DNA of 9,201 nucleotides, from assembly GCA_945910925.1 (NCBI GenBank), contig CAMDZX010000068.1, forward strand, positions 1 to 9,201, written 5' to 3'. Both the position numbers and the translations under genes were made by a program. Under the pieces are notes generated by a model that worked only from the letters and a program-made list of their open reading frames with translations, searched no databases and was not told where the DNA came from. Numbering within the stretch: the first letter of the stretch is position 1; each line of letters begins with the position of its first letter. Positions 1 through 6,241 of the stretch are shown here, one piece after another. The stretch is from an uncultured bacterium. GTDB taxonomy: Bacteria > Cyanobacteriota > Vampirovibrionia > Gastranaerophilales > Gastranaerophilaceae.

Positions 1-599
1 CTGTAGAATTTGACCCAGTAATCCATAAACCTATTAAAGGTTATTGTCAGTCAGAAGATACAATACTATATTTTGATAATGATGGTAAAATCAGAGAAGC
101 GGTTAATCGGGTAAGGAATAGAAAAACTGGAGTTGTGAAATTTAGTTTGATTAATGATAAAGATAAAGGTCGCATACGAAATCAAATCGACCTTCAAAAT
201 ATGTGTCCACAAAATTATACTAGCCAAGTAAATCATACGTATGCCCTTGAGAATGGTAATCACTCTTATTATGTGCATAACAACATTTCTAATAAAAAAA
301 ATGGGGAAATTGTAAATGTGTTTGACATGACACACTCTGGAAATGGTCAATCTTACCGTTTAACACGTACTAATGGTAATGACAATATATATGATGTTAC
401 TGTTGGTGTCAAAAGACTTGGCGGTTTTAATGGCGAAACTGGGGAGCTACAAATGTTTGCGGACTCAGGTAAAGCAAAAGAAGATGTAGAACCAATCGTA
501 AAAGATATATGGAAAAATTGTAACCACTTACTATCTATATCTAAAGATTTAGGTAAACGGTTTGGAAATTCTAGTGAATTAATTAATTTTGCAAAGTAA
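1..599 (+). CDS. Unrecognised protein, C-terminal part (5' end outside window)
   Basis: The frame is open from the first complete codon at position 3 to a TAA at 597-599, giving 199 visible residues, so the gene starts before the window. The GTG at 135 is only an internal valine: the reading upstream of it is equally protein-like (Tyr/Phe/Asp-rich, no stops) and has no ribosome binding site. I do not recognise the family. The visible part is soluble and polar, with no membrane segment or signal peptide. Residues 25-75 are basic and charged, residues 80-125 are rich in Asn/His/Tyr/Ser, and the C-terminal 50 residues look helical. Residues 112-116 read DMTHS, and a Gly-rich stretch RLGGFNGETGE lies near residues 138-148; neither can be tied to a catalytic motif. 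A hairpin 9 bp after the stop suggests transcription ends there. Being real coding sequence is well supported; its function is unknown. Confidence 0.75.
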   Translation, partial: VEFDPVIHKPIKGYCQSEDTILYFDNDGKIREAVNRVRNRKTGVVKFSLINDKDKGRIRNQIDLQNMCPQNYTSQVNHTYALENGNHSYYVHNNISNKKNGEIVNVFDMTHSGNGQSYRLTRTNGNDNIYDVTVGVKRLGGFNGETGELQMFADSGKAKEDVEPIVKDIWKNCNHLLSISKDLGKRFGNSSELINFAK

Positions 600-608
600 G
601 TTATGTAG

Positions 609-628
609 GTCGCATTTACTAATGCGAC
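609..628 (+). terminator. Hairpin after the first gene, possible weak terminator
   Basis: A perfect 8-bp stem, GTCGCATT (609-616) with AATGCGAC (621-628), closes a 4-nt TACT loop 9 bp after the preceding stop codon. The following bases (AAATAAAAATTTTC) lack an immediate T run. It is therefore a weak or factor-assisted terminator, or an mRNA-stabilising hairpin, rather than a textbook intrinsic terminator. Confidence 0.4.
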
Positions 629-695
629 AAATAAAAATTTTCATTTCATCTGACACATTTCCTCAAACTGTAAGTCAATTTAAATTGGGGTAATT

Positions 696-896
696 ATTCA
701 ATTTGACGATAAAGAATATTCCGAAGAAGAAATTGAATTTCTTTGGGAAAGATTTATTTCTATTTTGGCAGAAGCAAAAAATATTGAAATTGACACAAAA
801 ATAACTCAAAACCTAGCAAAAACAATAGTTTTAGAGGCATTTAAGACTACTAAAGAGACTCGAGCCACCTCAAACACAGACCAACAAAGAGATTGA
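696..896 (+). pseudogene. Small ORF with ATT where a start codon is expected
   Basis: A frame of 66 codons runs from ATT at 696 to TGA at 894-896 and looks coding. It is rich in Glu, Lys and Ile, has no internal stop, and begins IQFDDKEYSEEEIEFLW. It has no Met, GTG or TTG near its beginning, and the frame is closed by TAA at 681. A GGGG run (687-690) lies 5 nt before the ATT, which is right for a ribosome binding site, so the position of the lost or non-canonical start is clear: one base change (ATG to ATT) would explain it. The product would be a 66-residue acidic, mostly helical protein that I do not recognise. It is either a gene silenced by a start-codon mutation or a gene that really uses ATT. 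No partner gene is visible and it ends 60 bp before a terminator. Confidence 0.4.
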
Positions 897-956
897 AACT
901 ATTTCTTAAAATTTGGCATTTTTGTTCAAAAATAGATTGGAACGCAGGAATCTACT

Positions 957-984
957 AAAAAAGAGCCTTTCAGGCTCTCTTTTT
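957..984 (-). terminator. Rho-independent terminator of the tRNA, bidirectional
   Basis: A 7-bp stem, AGAGCCT (962-968) with AGGCTCT (972-978), closes a 3-nt loop. On the minus strand it is followed by six T (complement of 957-962) and lies 13 nt after the 3' end of the tRNA. On the plus strand it is followed by CTTTTT (979-984), so it could also end transcription coming from the small ORF at 696-896. Confidence 0.85.
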
Positions 985-990
985 AAAAAC

Positions 991-1062
991 TGGGCCCGGA
1001 GGGATTCGAACCCACGACCAAAGGATTATGAGTCCTCTGCGCTACCGCTGCGCCACAGGCCC
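991..1062 (-). tRNA. tRNA with CAT anticodon (elongator Met or lysidine-type Ile2)
   Basis: The minus strand folds into a 72-nt cloverleaf. The acceptor stem is GGGCCTG/CGGGCCC with one T-G pair, and the discriminator is A. The D-stem is GCGC/GCGC with a 7-nt loop AGCGGTA. The anticodon stem GAGGA/TCCTT carries the loop CTCATAA (anticodon CAT), and the variable loop is 5 nt. The T-loop is TTCGAAT on stem GTGGG/CCCTC. G1-C72 pairs normally and the anticodon stem lacks the three G-C pairs of initiators, so it is not tRNA-fMet. Met and Ile2 cannot be separated by the anticodon. The loop CTCATAA occurs in both classes in E. coli, but in the chloroplast/cyanobacterial lineage it is more typical of Ile2. 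CCA is not encoded. The T-stem has one T-T mismatch at the second pair, which is slightly unusual. Its first 11 nt are repeated twice more upstream. Confidence 0.93.
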
Positions 1063-1101
1063 GTGACGACTTTTGTTTTGTTTATTTAATTTTCATTCAC
1101 A

Positions 1102-1182
1102 GCCTGTACCTTGCGGTAGCGAACGCTACCTTCCTCTCCTCGGAAGATACTTAATCTTCCTCGTCGGCAGAGTGCCACAGGC
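1102..1182. other. Four-way-junction inverted-repeat element, copy 1
   Basis: A closing stem GCCTGT (1102-1107) with ACAGGC (1177-1182) encloses three perfect hairpins. They are GGTAGC/GCTACC (1115-1120, 1125-1130, loop GAAC), GGAAGAT/ATCTTCC (1142-1148, 1154-1160, loop ACTTA) and GGCA/TGCC (1166-1169, 1173-1176, loop GAG). The shape resembles a cloverleaf but the loop sizes exclude a tRNA. On the plus strand it is followed by CGTGACGACTTTTGTTTT, a U-rich tail that could end an RNA. It may be a structured small RNA or a DNA-level palindromic element; the strand is undecided. Confidence 0.5.
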
Positions 1183-1224
1183 CCGTGACGACTTTTGTTT
1201 TGTCTATTTAATTTTCATTCACAT

Positions 1225-1305
1225 GCCTGTACCTTGCGGTAGTGAACGCTACCTTCCTCTCCTCGGAAGATACTTAATCTTCCTCGTCGGCAGAGTGCCA
1301 CAGGC
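1225..1305. other. Four-way-junction inverted-repeat element, copy 2
   Basis: This is the second copy of the structured element, closed by GCCTGT (1225-1230) and ACAGGC (1300-1305) with the same three hairpins. The one stem difference from copy 1 is C to T at 1242. Read as plus-strand RNA it keeps the pair as U-G. Read on the minus strand it would leave an A-C mismatch. That single site weakly favours a plus-strand RNA. Confidence 0.5.
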
Positions 1306-1403
1306 CCGTGACGACTTTTGTTTTTGATATTCTGTTTTCAAACATCAGTAACTAGTTAAGTCTATCATCTACACAGATTAAAATCAAGAGATTTCTTTTG
1401 AAG

Positions 1404-1409
1404 TATAAT
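1404..1409 (+). promoter_or_regulatory. -10 box of recF, leaderless arrangement
   Basis: A perfect TATAAT lies 6 nt before the ATG at 1416, so initiation at the usual distance would start the RNA at or next to the A of the start codon. No Shine-Dalgarno sequence precedes the ATG. I see no good -35 box at 16-18 nt. Confidence 0.5.
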
Positions 1410-1415
1410 TGTTGT

Positions 1416-2492
1416 ATGAAAATCAAAAATATCAAACTTCTAAATTACAGAAATTGTGAAGATTTAACTCTTAATCTTGATAATAACAAAATACTTATAA
1501 TCGGTAAAAATGCTCAAGGGAAAACAAATATTCTCGAAAGCATATATTACCTTTCTCAGTTAAAATCTCCCAGAGCAACAACCATAAAAGAACTTATTAA
1601 ATTTGACACAAATAAATTTGAAATAGTTGCTCAAATAAATAAAACAGATACAGATATAGACATGTCCGTTTCTTATGAGGATAATAAACGCACCCTCAAA
1701 CTAAACGGACTAAAAACAACACCTAAAAATTTTAAATCAACACTTAAATCTGTTTTGTTTACAACAGAAGATTTAATGCTCCTGAGAGGTGCTCCGCAAG
1801 ATAGAAGAAACTGGCTTGATAGGGCAATTTCTCAAATTTATCCGGCTTATGATGACAGGTTAAGTAAATACGACAAAATTCGTATTCAAAAAAATAACCT
1901 GTTAAAACTTCCTGAAATAAATTATTCACTTCTTGATATCTACAACCAACAACTTGTTATCACAGGTTCAAATATAATATTGCTCAGACAAAAGTTTCTC
2001 AAAGAATTAAAGGATATAGCAATTTTTAAATATAACAGTATTGCCGACTCTGAAAACTTTGATATCAAATACTCCGTACAAGAAAGCTCTATTGAAGACA
2101 TCGCAAAATATCTTGAAAACGAGCTTCAACAAAAATCACAGGAAGAAATTGTAAGAAAACAGGCATGTGTCGGACCGCATAGAGACGATATTCTGTTTTT
2201 TATAAACAATAACGATGCAACAAAATACGCATCACAAGGTCAACAAAGAACAATTGTTCTGGCGCTTAAACTTGCAGAAATTAAACTTATCAAAGAAAAA
2301 CTCGGAGAATCTCCTATTTTACTGCTTGATGACGTACTCGCAGAACTTGATGATCTTAGACAAAACTACCTGTTAACTACAATTGAAGATGATACTCAGA
2401 CTATTATTACATCCGTTGATACCCTGCTCTTTGATGAAAATTTCTTAAATGATGTAAAAATCCACAGCATTAAAAACGGGCAATTAAATTAG
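1416..2492 (+). CDS. recF: DNA replication and repair protein RecF
   Basis: RecF is an SMC-like ABC ATPase that binds gapped DNA at stalled forks and, with RecO and RecR, loads RecA. All ATPase motifs are visible. Walker A is GKNAQGKT (residues 30-37) and the ABC signature is SQGQQR (273-278). Walker B is ILLLDD (301-306), followed by the D-loop LAELD (308-312). The family motif GPHRDD is at 253-258. I chose the ATG at 1416 (358 residues, the usual RecF length) because its product begins MKIKNIKLLNYRN, as RecF proteins do. A TTG 18 nt upstream would add six residues that do not look like RecF and would include the -10 box. The gene stands alone, without dnaA, dnaN or gyrB, and is separated from bamA by 75 bp that contain another promoter. 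Identification is firm. Confidence 0.96.
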   Translation: MKIKNIKLLNYRNCEDLTLNLDNNKILIIGKNAQGKTNILESIYYLSQLKSPRATTIKELIKFDTNKFEIVAQINKTDTDIDMSVSYEDNKRTLKLNGLKTTPKNFKSTLKSVLFTTEDLMLLRGAPQDRRNWLDRAISQIYPAYDDRLSKYDKIRIQKNNLLKLPEINYSLLDIYNQQLVITGSNIILLRQKFLKELKDIAIFKYNSIADSENFDIKYSVQESSIEDIAKYLENELQQKSQEEIVRKQACVGPHRDDILFFINNNDATKYASQGQQRTIVLALKLAEIKLIKEKLGESPILLLDDVLAELDDLRQNYLLTTIEDDTQTIITSVDTLLFDENFLNDVKIHSIKNGQLN

Positions 2493-2543
2493 GTAAACAT
2501 TCGCTTAATAAATCTAAATTTTGTCGATTTTAATGAATGTTTA

Positions 2544-2560
2544 TGTTATATTCATATAGT
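2544..2560 (+). promoter_or_regulatory. Promoter of the bamA cluster
   Basis: An extended -10 element TGTTATATT (2544-2552) is followed by a second -10-like hexamer TATAGT (2555-2560). The first would give a leader of about 9 nt before the ATG at 2568. The second would start the RNA at the ATG itself. TTGTCG at 2521-2526 resembles a -35 box but is 20 nt from TATATT, which is too far for a canonical pair. No Shine-Dalgarno lies before the ATG. Confidence 0.45.
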
Positions 2561-2567
2561 ATATAGC

Positions 2568-4454
2568 ATGGGGTTGGAGCCGTTGAGCTTAAGAAATTTT
2601 AAAAATAGAATACTCACAATATTCGTACTTGTAATTGTTCAGATTTGTACAACCCTTTGTTATGTTTATGCAAATGAAACTGACGCCACACAAAACTCCG
2701 TAAAGTATGTTAACAATGTACAGGTAGTAGGCGCAAACTCCATATCTCAAGACTATATATTATCAAAATTTAACCTGCATGCCGGAGATGTATATGCACC
2801 GGAAAAAGTTCAACAAGGATTAAAAAATCTTTATCAACTCGGATTCTTTACGGATAGAATGAAAGCAGTTCCCATAGAAAACCCTGATGGCTCTATAACC
2901 CTAAAAATTGTTGTAGAAGAAAACCTGCCTGTTACTGATGTGACAATTGAAGGTAATACTGCTGTTTCTACTTCAGAATTAATGCAATATCTGCTACCTC
3001 TAATCGGTCAACCTCAAAATATCGGAAAAATCAATGAAGCTATTGAAGCTATTAACGATTGCTACAATTCTAAAGGCTATATTCTTGCTCGGGTAAGTTC
3101 TATATCAGATGACCCCGACGGAACGGTAAATGTAAATATTGTTGAGGGTGAGATTAATCAAATTATGATTGCCGGAAACAAGAAAACTAAAGACTATGTC
3201 ATTACAAGAAACATTATGACGGAACCGGGAACCGTATACAATGACAATATCATAAAAAAAGACCTTGTCAGATTGTATTCTACACAAGCATTTAAAAATG
3301 TCGACAGAAGTATTGAACCATGCGAAGATGACCCCAACAAATTCAACATCACAATAAATGTCGAAGAACAAAGAACTGCAACAATATCTCTCGGTGGTGG
3401 TCTTGATTCTCACACAGGTGCTTTTGGTTCTGTGGGAATTAGTGATAACAACTTTAGAGGCGTAAACCAAAGAGTTTCGATTAACGGTTTAGTCGGTTCG
3501 GGTATTATCATGAGCGATTCAACCATCAAAGACCACATGAACCTTCAAGGTGAGTTAAGCTTCTTTGAACCGTATTTCTTAAATGCAGACAATTCGTTTA
3601 TGAGTAAACTTTTTTATAGAAGTTTAGGTAGTTACCAGGTTCCGCTTGCACTTGAAGAACGTTTCGGACTTGAAGCGACAATAGGACATAAAATAAAATC
3701 AAACGAACATTTATCATCCACTCTTTCCTTCGGGCTTGAAAAAATTAATGTAATGGAAGGTGACAGAAATACGATTGCAGGCATGTATGCTGCAAAAGGA
3801 CTGGATATCGCTCAACGTGCAAAACAACTGGAAGGTGGTTTATTCTTTAATATAAGCCCGGGCTTAGTATATGATACAAGAGATTCGGCACTAAACCCGA
3901 GAAATGGTGTATTAGCAACTGCGCGATATGATGAATCATTTGCATTTGATAACTTTAACAAAACTAACGGTAAATTATCGGGTATGGTAAAACGTTTTGT
4001 TCCGATTGCTAAGTTCTCCTCATTATCATTCACGGCAAGAGCCGGCGGAAAAATTCACGGAGACAACATGCCTGAGGTTATGGCATACAGGCTTGGCGGT
4101 CCATACACCATCAGAGGGTATAAAGTTAACGGTGTTGGTACGGGTGACGCTTTTGTAATGGGTTCCGTTGAACTTGCTACTCCTGTGTTATTCCTTGACA
4201 GGCTAAAAGCTAATTTCTTTAAAAACCTGAGATTAACATTCTTCGTTGATGCAGGTAAAATATTCAGACCTTACATAACAGATACTTTATATGACAGACC
4301 AATGCAAGCAATTACCGCAGGGGTTGGTTTGAAACTATATATACCGGGTGTTGGGCCGTTATCGGTTGACTACGGTATTCCGCTTACTAATCCGGGCTCA
4401 TACGGTTCTAAGGGCGGATACTTTACATTCGGTGTCGGTGACTTGATGTATTAA
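2568..4454 (+). CDS. bamA: Outer membrane protein assembly factor BamA (Omp85)
   Basis: The product inserts beta-barrel proteins into the outer membrane. A basic n-region and the hydrophobic core ILTIFVLVIV end in CYVYA (about residue 35), a good signal peptidase I site. Three POTRA domains follow (roughly 46-118, 121-195 and 197-267), the number typical of cyanobacterial Omp85 rather than the five of Proteobacteria. The C-terminal barrel runs from about 270 to 628, with the conserved loop-6 motif IRGY (515-518, VRGF/Y in the family). The C-terminal strand ends FTFGVGDLMY, an aromatic-ended beta-signal. The length of 628 suits a three-POTRA protein. The start is uncertain: ATG 2568 has no ribosome binding site, while TTG 2583 has GGAG close by and gives a cleaner, purely basic n-region (623 residues). 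The gene heads a cluster with skp 20 bp behind it. Confidence 0.95.
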   Translation: MGLEPLSLRNFKNRILTIFVLVIVQICTTLCYVYANETDATQNSVKYVNNVQVVGANSISQDYILSKFNLHAGDVYAPEKVQQGLKNLYQLGFFTDRMKAVPIENPDGSITLKIVVEENLPVTDVTIEGNTAVSTSELMQYLLPLIGQPQNIGKINEAIEAINDCYNSKGYILARVSSISDDPDGTVNVNIVEGEINQIMIAGNKKTKDYVITRNIMTEPGTVYNDNIIKKDLVRLYSTQAFKNVDRSIEPCEDDPNKFNITINVEEQRTATISLGGGLDSHTGAFGSVGISDNNFRGVNQRVSINGLVGSGIIMSDSTIKDHMNLQGELSFFEPYFLNADNSFMSKLFYRSLGSYQVPLALEERFGLEATIGHKIKSNEHLSSTLSFGLEKINVMEGDRNTIAGMYAAKGLDIAQRAKQLEGGLFFNISPGLVYDTRDSALNPRNGVLATARYDESFAFDNFNKTNGKLSGMVKRFVPIAKFSSLSFTARAGGKIHGDNMPEVMAYRLGGPYTIRGYKVNGVGTGDAFVMGSVELATPVLFLDRLKANFFKNLRLTFFVDAGKIFRPYITDTLYDRPMQAITAGVGLKLYIPGVGPLSVDYGIPLTNPGSYGSKGGYFTFGVGDLMY

Positions 4455-4474
4455 TACTTTAAGGAGAAATAATT

Positions 4475-4924
4475 ATGAAAAAAATGAAAACTTTTGTACT
4501 CACATTAGCAGTTATACTTTTTACAGGAAATCTTTCTTGGGCGGATGGTATAGGATATATTGATTACCAAAGAGTTGTTGAATCTACACCGTTTGCGAGA
4601 GATGCAATGAAAGCTATTGATGCAAAAGCTCTTGAACTCCAACAATATTTGGTTGACAAAGAAAAAGAATATAAATCAATGGATACTCCTGTTCAAAAAA
4701 GAAATTTCCAAGACAAAGTGGCAAATGATTTTAAGGCAAAAGAAGCTGCATTTTTGAAACAAAAAGCAAAAAGCGAAGATGAAATATACAACAAAATAAA
4801 AGACACAGCAAAATCTATTATGGTAGAACACAAATTATCTGCAATTATTAGCGATAGAGCTGTTTTTGTCGGTGGAACAGATATTACCAATTTAGTTATA
4901 GACAGATTAAAAGGCGGTAAATAG
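4475..4924 (+). CDS. skp: Periplasmic chaperone Skp/OmpH family
   Basis: Skp-family proteins are trimeric periplasmic holdases that bind unfolded outer-membrane proteins after Sec export and pass them to BamA. A strong AAGGAG (4461-4466) sits 8 nt before the ATG. Residues 1-23 are a signal peptide (KKMK, then a hydrophobic core) ending SWA before DG. The mature protein begins with the short strand IGYIDYQRV, typical of OmpH. A long charged helical stretch (about 45-115) would form the tentacle. The C-terminal strands carry VGGTDITNLVIDRL, a hallmark of the family. The length of 149 is slightly short but normal. It lies 20 bp after bamA and 1 bp before the phosphorylase homologue. The bamA-skp order is conserved in many diderm bacteria. 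Confidence 0.93.
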   Translation: MKKMKTFVLTLAVILFTGNLSWADGIGYIDYQRVVESTPFARDAMKAIDAKALELQQYLVDKEKEYKSMDTPVQKRNFQDKVANDFKAKEAAFLKQKAKSEDEIYNKIKDTAKSIMVEHKLSAIISDRAVFVGGTDITNLVIDRLKGGK

Positions 4925-4925
4925 T

Positions 4926-6239
4926 TTGAAAATTGCTGATTTAATAAGAAAAAAGAAACTCGGAGGAGAACATTCCAAAGAGGAAATAAATTATATTATT
5001 GAATCTATATCTGATGAACGTATCTCCGATTATCAGCTTAGTGCTTGGCTTATGGCGGTCTACTTTCAGGGAATGACAGAAGAAGAAAGCTTTCATTTTA
5101 CGGAATCTGTCATTGAATCGGGTGATATTGTAAATCTTGGAGAACTTACGGATAAAACTATTGATATTTGCACAACAGGAGGTGTCGGCGATAAAGCAAC
5201 AATCACGACAATTCCTCTGCTTGTTGCCGCGGGTGTACCTATTCTGAAACTGCTTGGACGTGGTTTGGGACATACGGGAGGTACTATTGATAAACTGGAA
5301 TCCGTTCCCGGATTTAATACAAGACTTGCTATACCTGATATGATTAACCAATTACAAGTTTGTAATTGTGCTATTTCATCACAAGTTCAAAGTATAACTC
5401 CTGTTAATCGAACATTGCAAGCTTTGAAATACCTGACCGCTACGGAGGATTCAATGTCCTTAATCGCATCATCCGTTGTTTCCAAAAAAGTTGCAACAGG
5501 AGCAGGAAATATTATTATAGATGTAAAATACGGCTCGGGAGTTTTGACCAAAACTTTAGAGGATGCAATAAAACTTTCAAATTTGATTATTCGCCTAGGT
5601 AAAAGGTTTAATAAATCAATAACCACAATCATAACTTCTATGGATGAACCGCTTGGCAGAGCTGTCGGAAATACCATTGAAGTAATAGAAGCAATTGAAT
5701 TTTTGAAAGGAAATCTTGCAAACTCTGATTTGGCTGAATTGGTTTATGAAACTTGTGCCGTTGCCTTGCTTCAATTAAAACGATACGACTCAAAAGAACA
5801 GGCTATTGAATATTTAAAAGAATTGGTATCATCAGGTGCCGCACTGGAAAAATGTAGAGAAATTGTACATAAACATCGTGGGAATGTTGATGTCATTGAT
5901 AACTATGATAAATTCAACCTTCCGAGACATAAAATTAGATGTAAAGCCGATACTGACGGATTTGTACAAAGAATTGATGCGTATAAAATTGCTTACGCAT
6001 GCAAATTGTTAGGTGCGGTAAGAGATAGAAAAAATGAAGAAATTGATAAAAGTGTAGGTATATTCCTGAATAAAAAGACAGGAGAAGCAGTTACCGCAGG
6101 AGATACACTTTTTACCATATACATAAATAATCTAAAAGAATTAGACAAAATAAAAAAATATTGTTATGATGCTTATACGGTTTCTAACGAACAAGTGCAG
6201 CCAAAATCTGTGGTATACAAAATTATAAGGAATGAGTGA
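4926..6239 (+). CDS. deoA: Thymidine/pyrimidine-nucleoside phosphorylase family, altered active site
   Basis: Members cleave thymidine or uridine with phosphate to base plus (deoxy)ribose 1-phosphate. The length (437) and domain order match: helical domain (1-65), the alpha/beta domain with TGGVGDK (84-90) and GRGLGHTGGTIDKLES (111-126), and a C-terminal PYNP domain (about 335-430) with LGAVR and DKSVGIFLNKK. Residues align without gaps to Geobacillus Pdp numbering as I recall it. Thr120, Ser183 and Lys187 are kept. The usual Lys81-His82-Ser83 is Ile-Cys-Thr, Ser110 is Leu, and Arg168 is Lys. Several phosphate and base contacts are thus changed, so nucleoside phosphorylase activity is uncertain and the symbol denotes family only. 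The TTG start lies 1 bp after the skp stop with AAAGGCGG upstream, implying coupled translation. The gene end overlaps or touches the next start. Confidence 0.85.
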   Translation: MKIADLIRKKKLGGEHSKEEINYIIESISDERISDYQLSAWLMAVYFQGMTEEESFHFTESVIESGDIVNLGELTDKTIDICTTGGVGDKATITTIPLLVAAGVPILKLLGRGLGHTGGTIDKLESVPGFNTRLAIPDMINQLQVCNCAISSQVQSITPVNRTLQALKYLTATEDSMSLIASSVVSKKVATGAGNIIIDVKYGSGVLTKTLEDAIKLSNLIIRLGKRFNKSITTIITSMDEPLGRAVGNTIEVIEAIEFLKGNLANSDLAELVYETCAVALLQLKRYDSKEQAIEYLKELVSSGAALEKCREIVHKHRGNVDVIDNYDKFNLPRHKIRCKADTDGFVQRIDAYKIAYACKLLGAVRDRKNEEIDKSVGIFLNKKTGEAVTAGDTLFTIYINNLKELDKIKKYCYDAYTVSNEQVQPKSVVYKIIRNE

Positions 6240-6241
6240 AT

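Larger units (their letters stand above)
1052..1324. repeat. Tandem duplication of the tRNA 5' end and flank (122/123-bp units)
   Basis: Two full units, 1052-1173 and 1174-1296, are followed by a 28-bp partial third (1297-1324). Each begins with GCCACAGGCCCGTGACGAC; its first 11 bases are the 5' end of the tRNA read on the plus strand. Between full units I see two substitutions (T/C at 1082/1204 and C/T at 1120/1242) and one inserted T (1224). The region has no convincing gene. The open frame through it on the plus strand exists only because the unit has no stop and repeats with a length divisible by three. The layout is like the rtT repeats beside E. coli tyrT, where tandem units carry a tRNA terminus; there it is the 3' end, here the 5' end. 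Confidence 0.9.

Noticed and set aside
135..599. GTG at 135 as the true start of the first gene
   Set aside because: The frame is open and protein-like to the window edge, and no ribosome binding site precedes the GTG.
918..933. AT-only inverted repeat ATTTTTG/CAAAAAT as a terminator
   Set aside because: The stem is nearly all A-T with a 2-nt loop and no T tract after it; the real terminator is at 957-984.
1102..1305. Two additional tRNA genes or tRNA pseudogenes
   Set aside because: The elements fold into a cloverleaf-like shape, but the central loop is 5 nt, the T-loop equivalent 4 nt and the D-loop 3 nt, and only the first 11 nt match the tRNA.
1052..1324. CRISPR-like array
   Set aside because: The units are about 122 bp and repeat in full, with no variable spacers and no cas genes nearby.
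1073..1327. 84-residue plus-strand ORF with an internally duplicated sequence
   Set aside because: It exists because the tandem repeat has no stop in this frame and repeats at 123 nt. There is no ribosome binding site, and the DNA is accounted for by palindromes and tRNA-derived sequence.
1398..1415. TTG start for recF, adding six residues
   Set aside because: The extra residues do not resemble RecF, and the codons overlap a perfect TATAAT; the ATG at 1416 gives the usual RecF N-terminus.
3105..3470. 121-residue minus-strand ORF inside bamA
   Set aside because: It is a shadow frame opposite a firmly identified POTRA/barrel region, with no ribosome binding site or recognisable product.
4941..5351. 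136-residue minus-strand ORF inside the phosphorylase gene
   Set aside because: It is opposite conserved phosphorylase motifs, with Cys/Ser/Phe-rich composition typical of an antisense frame.
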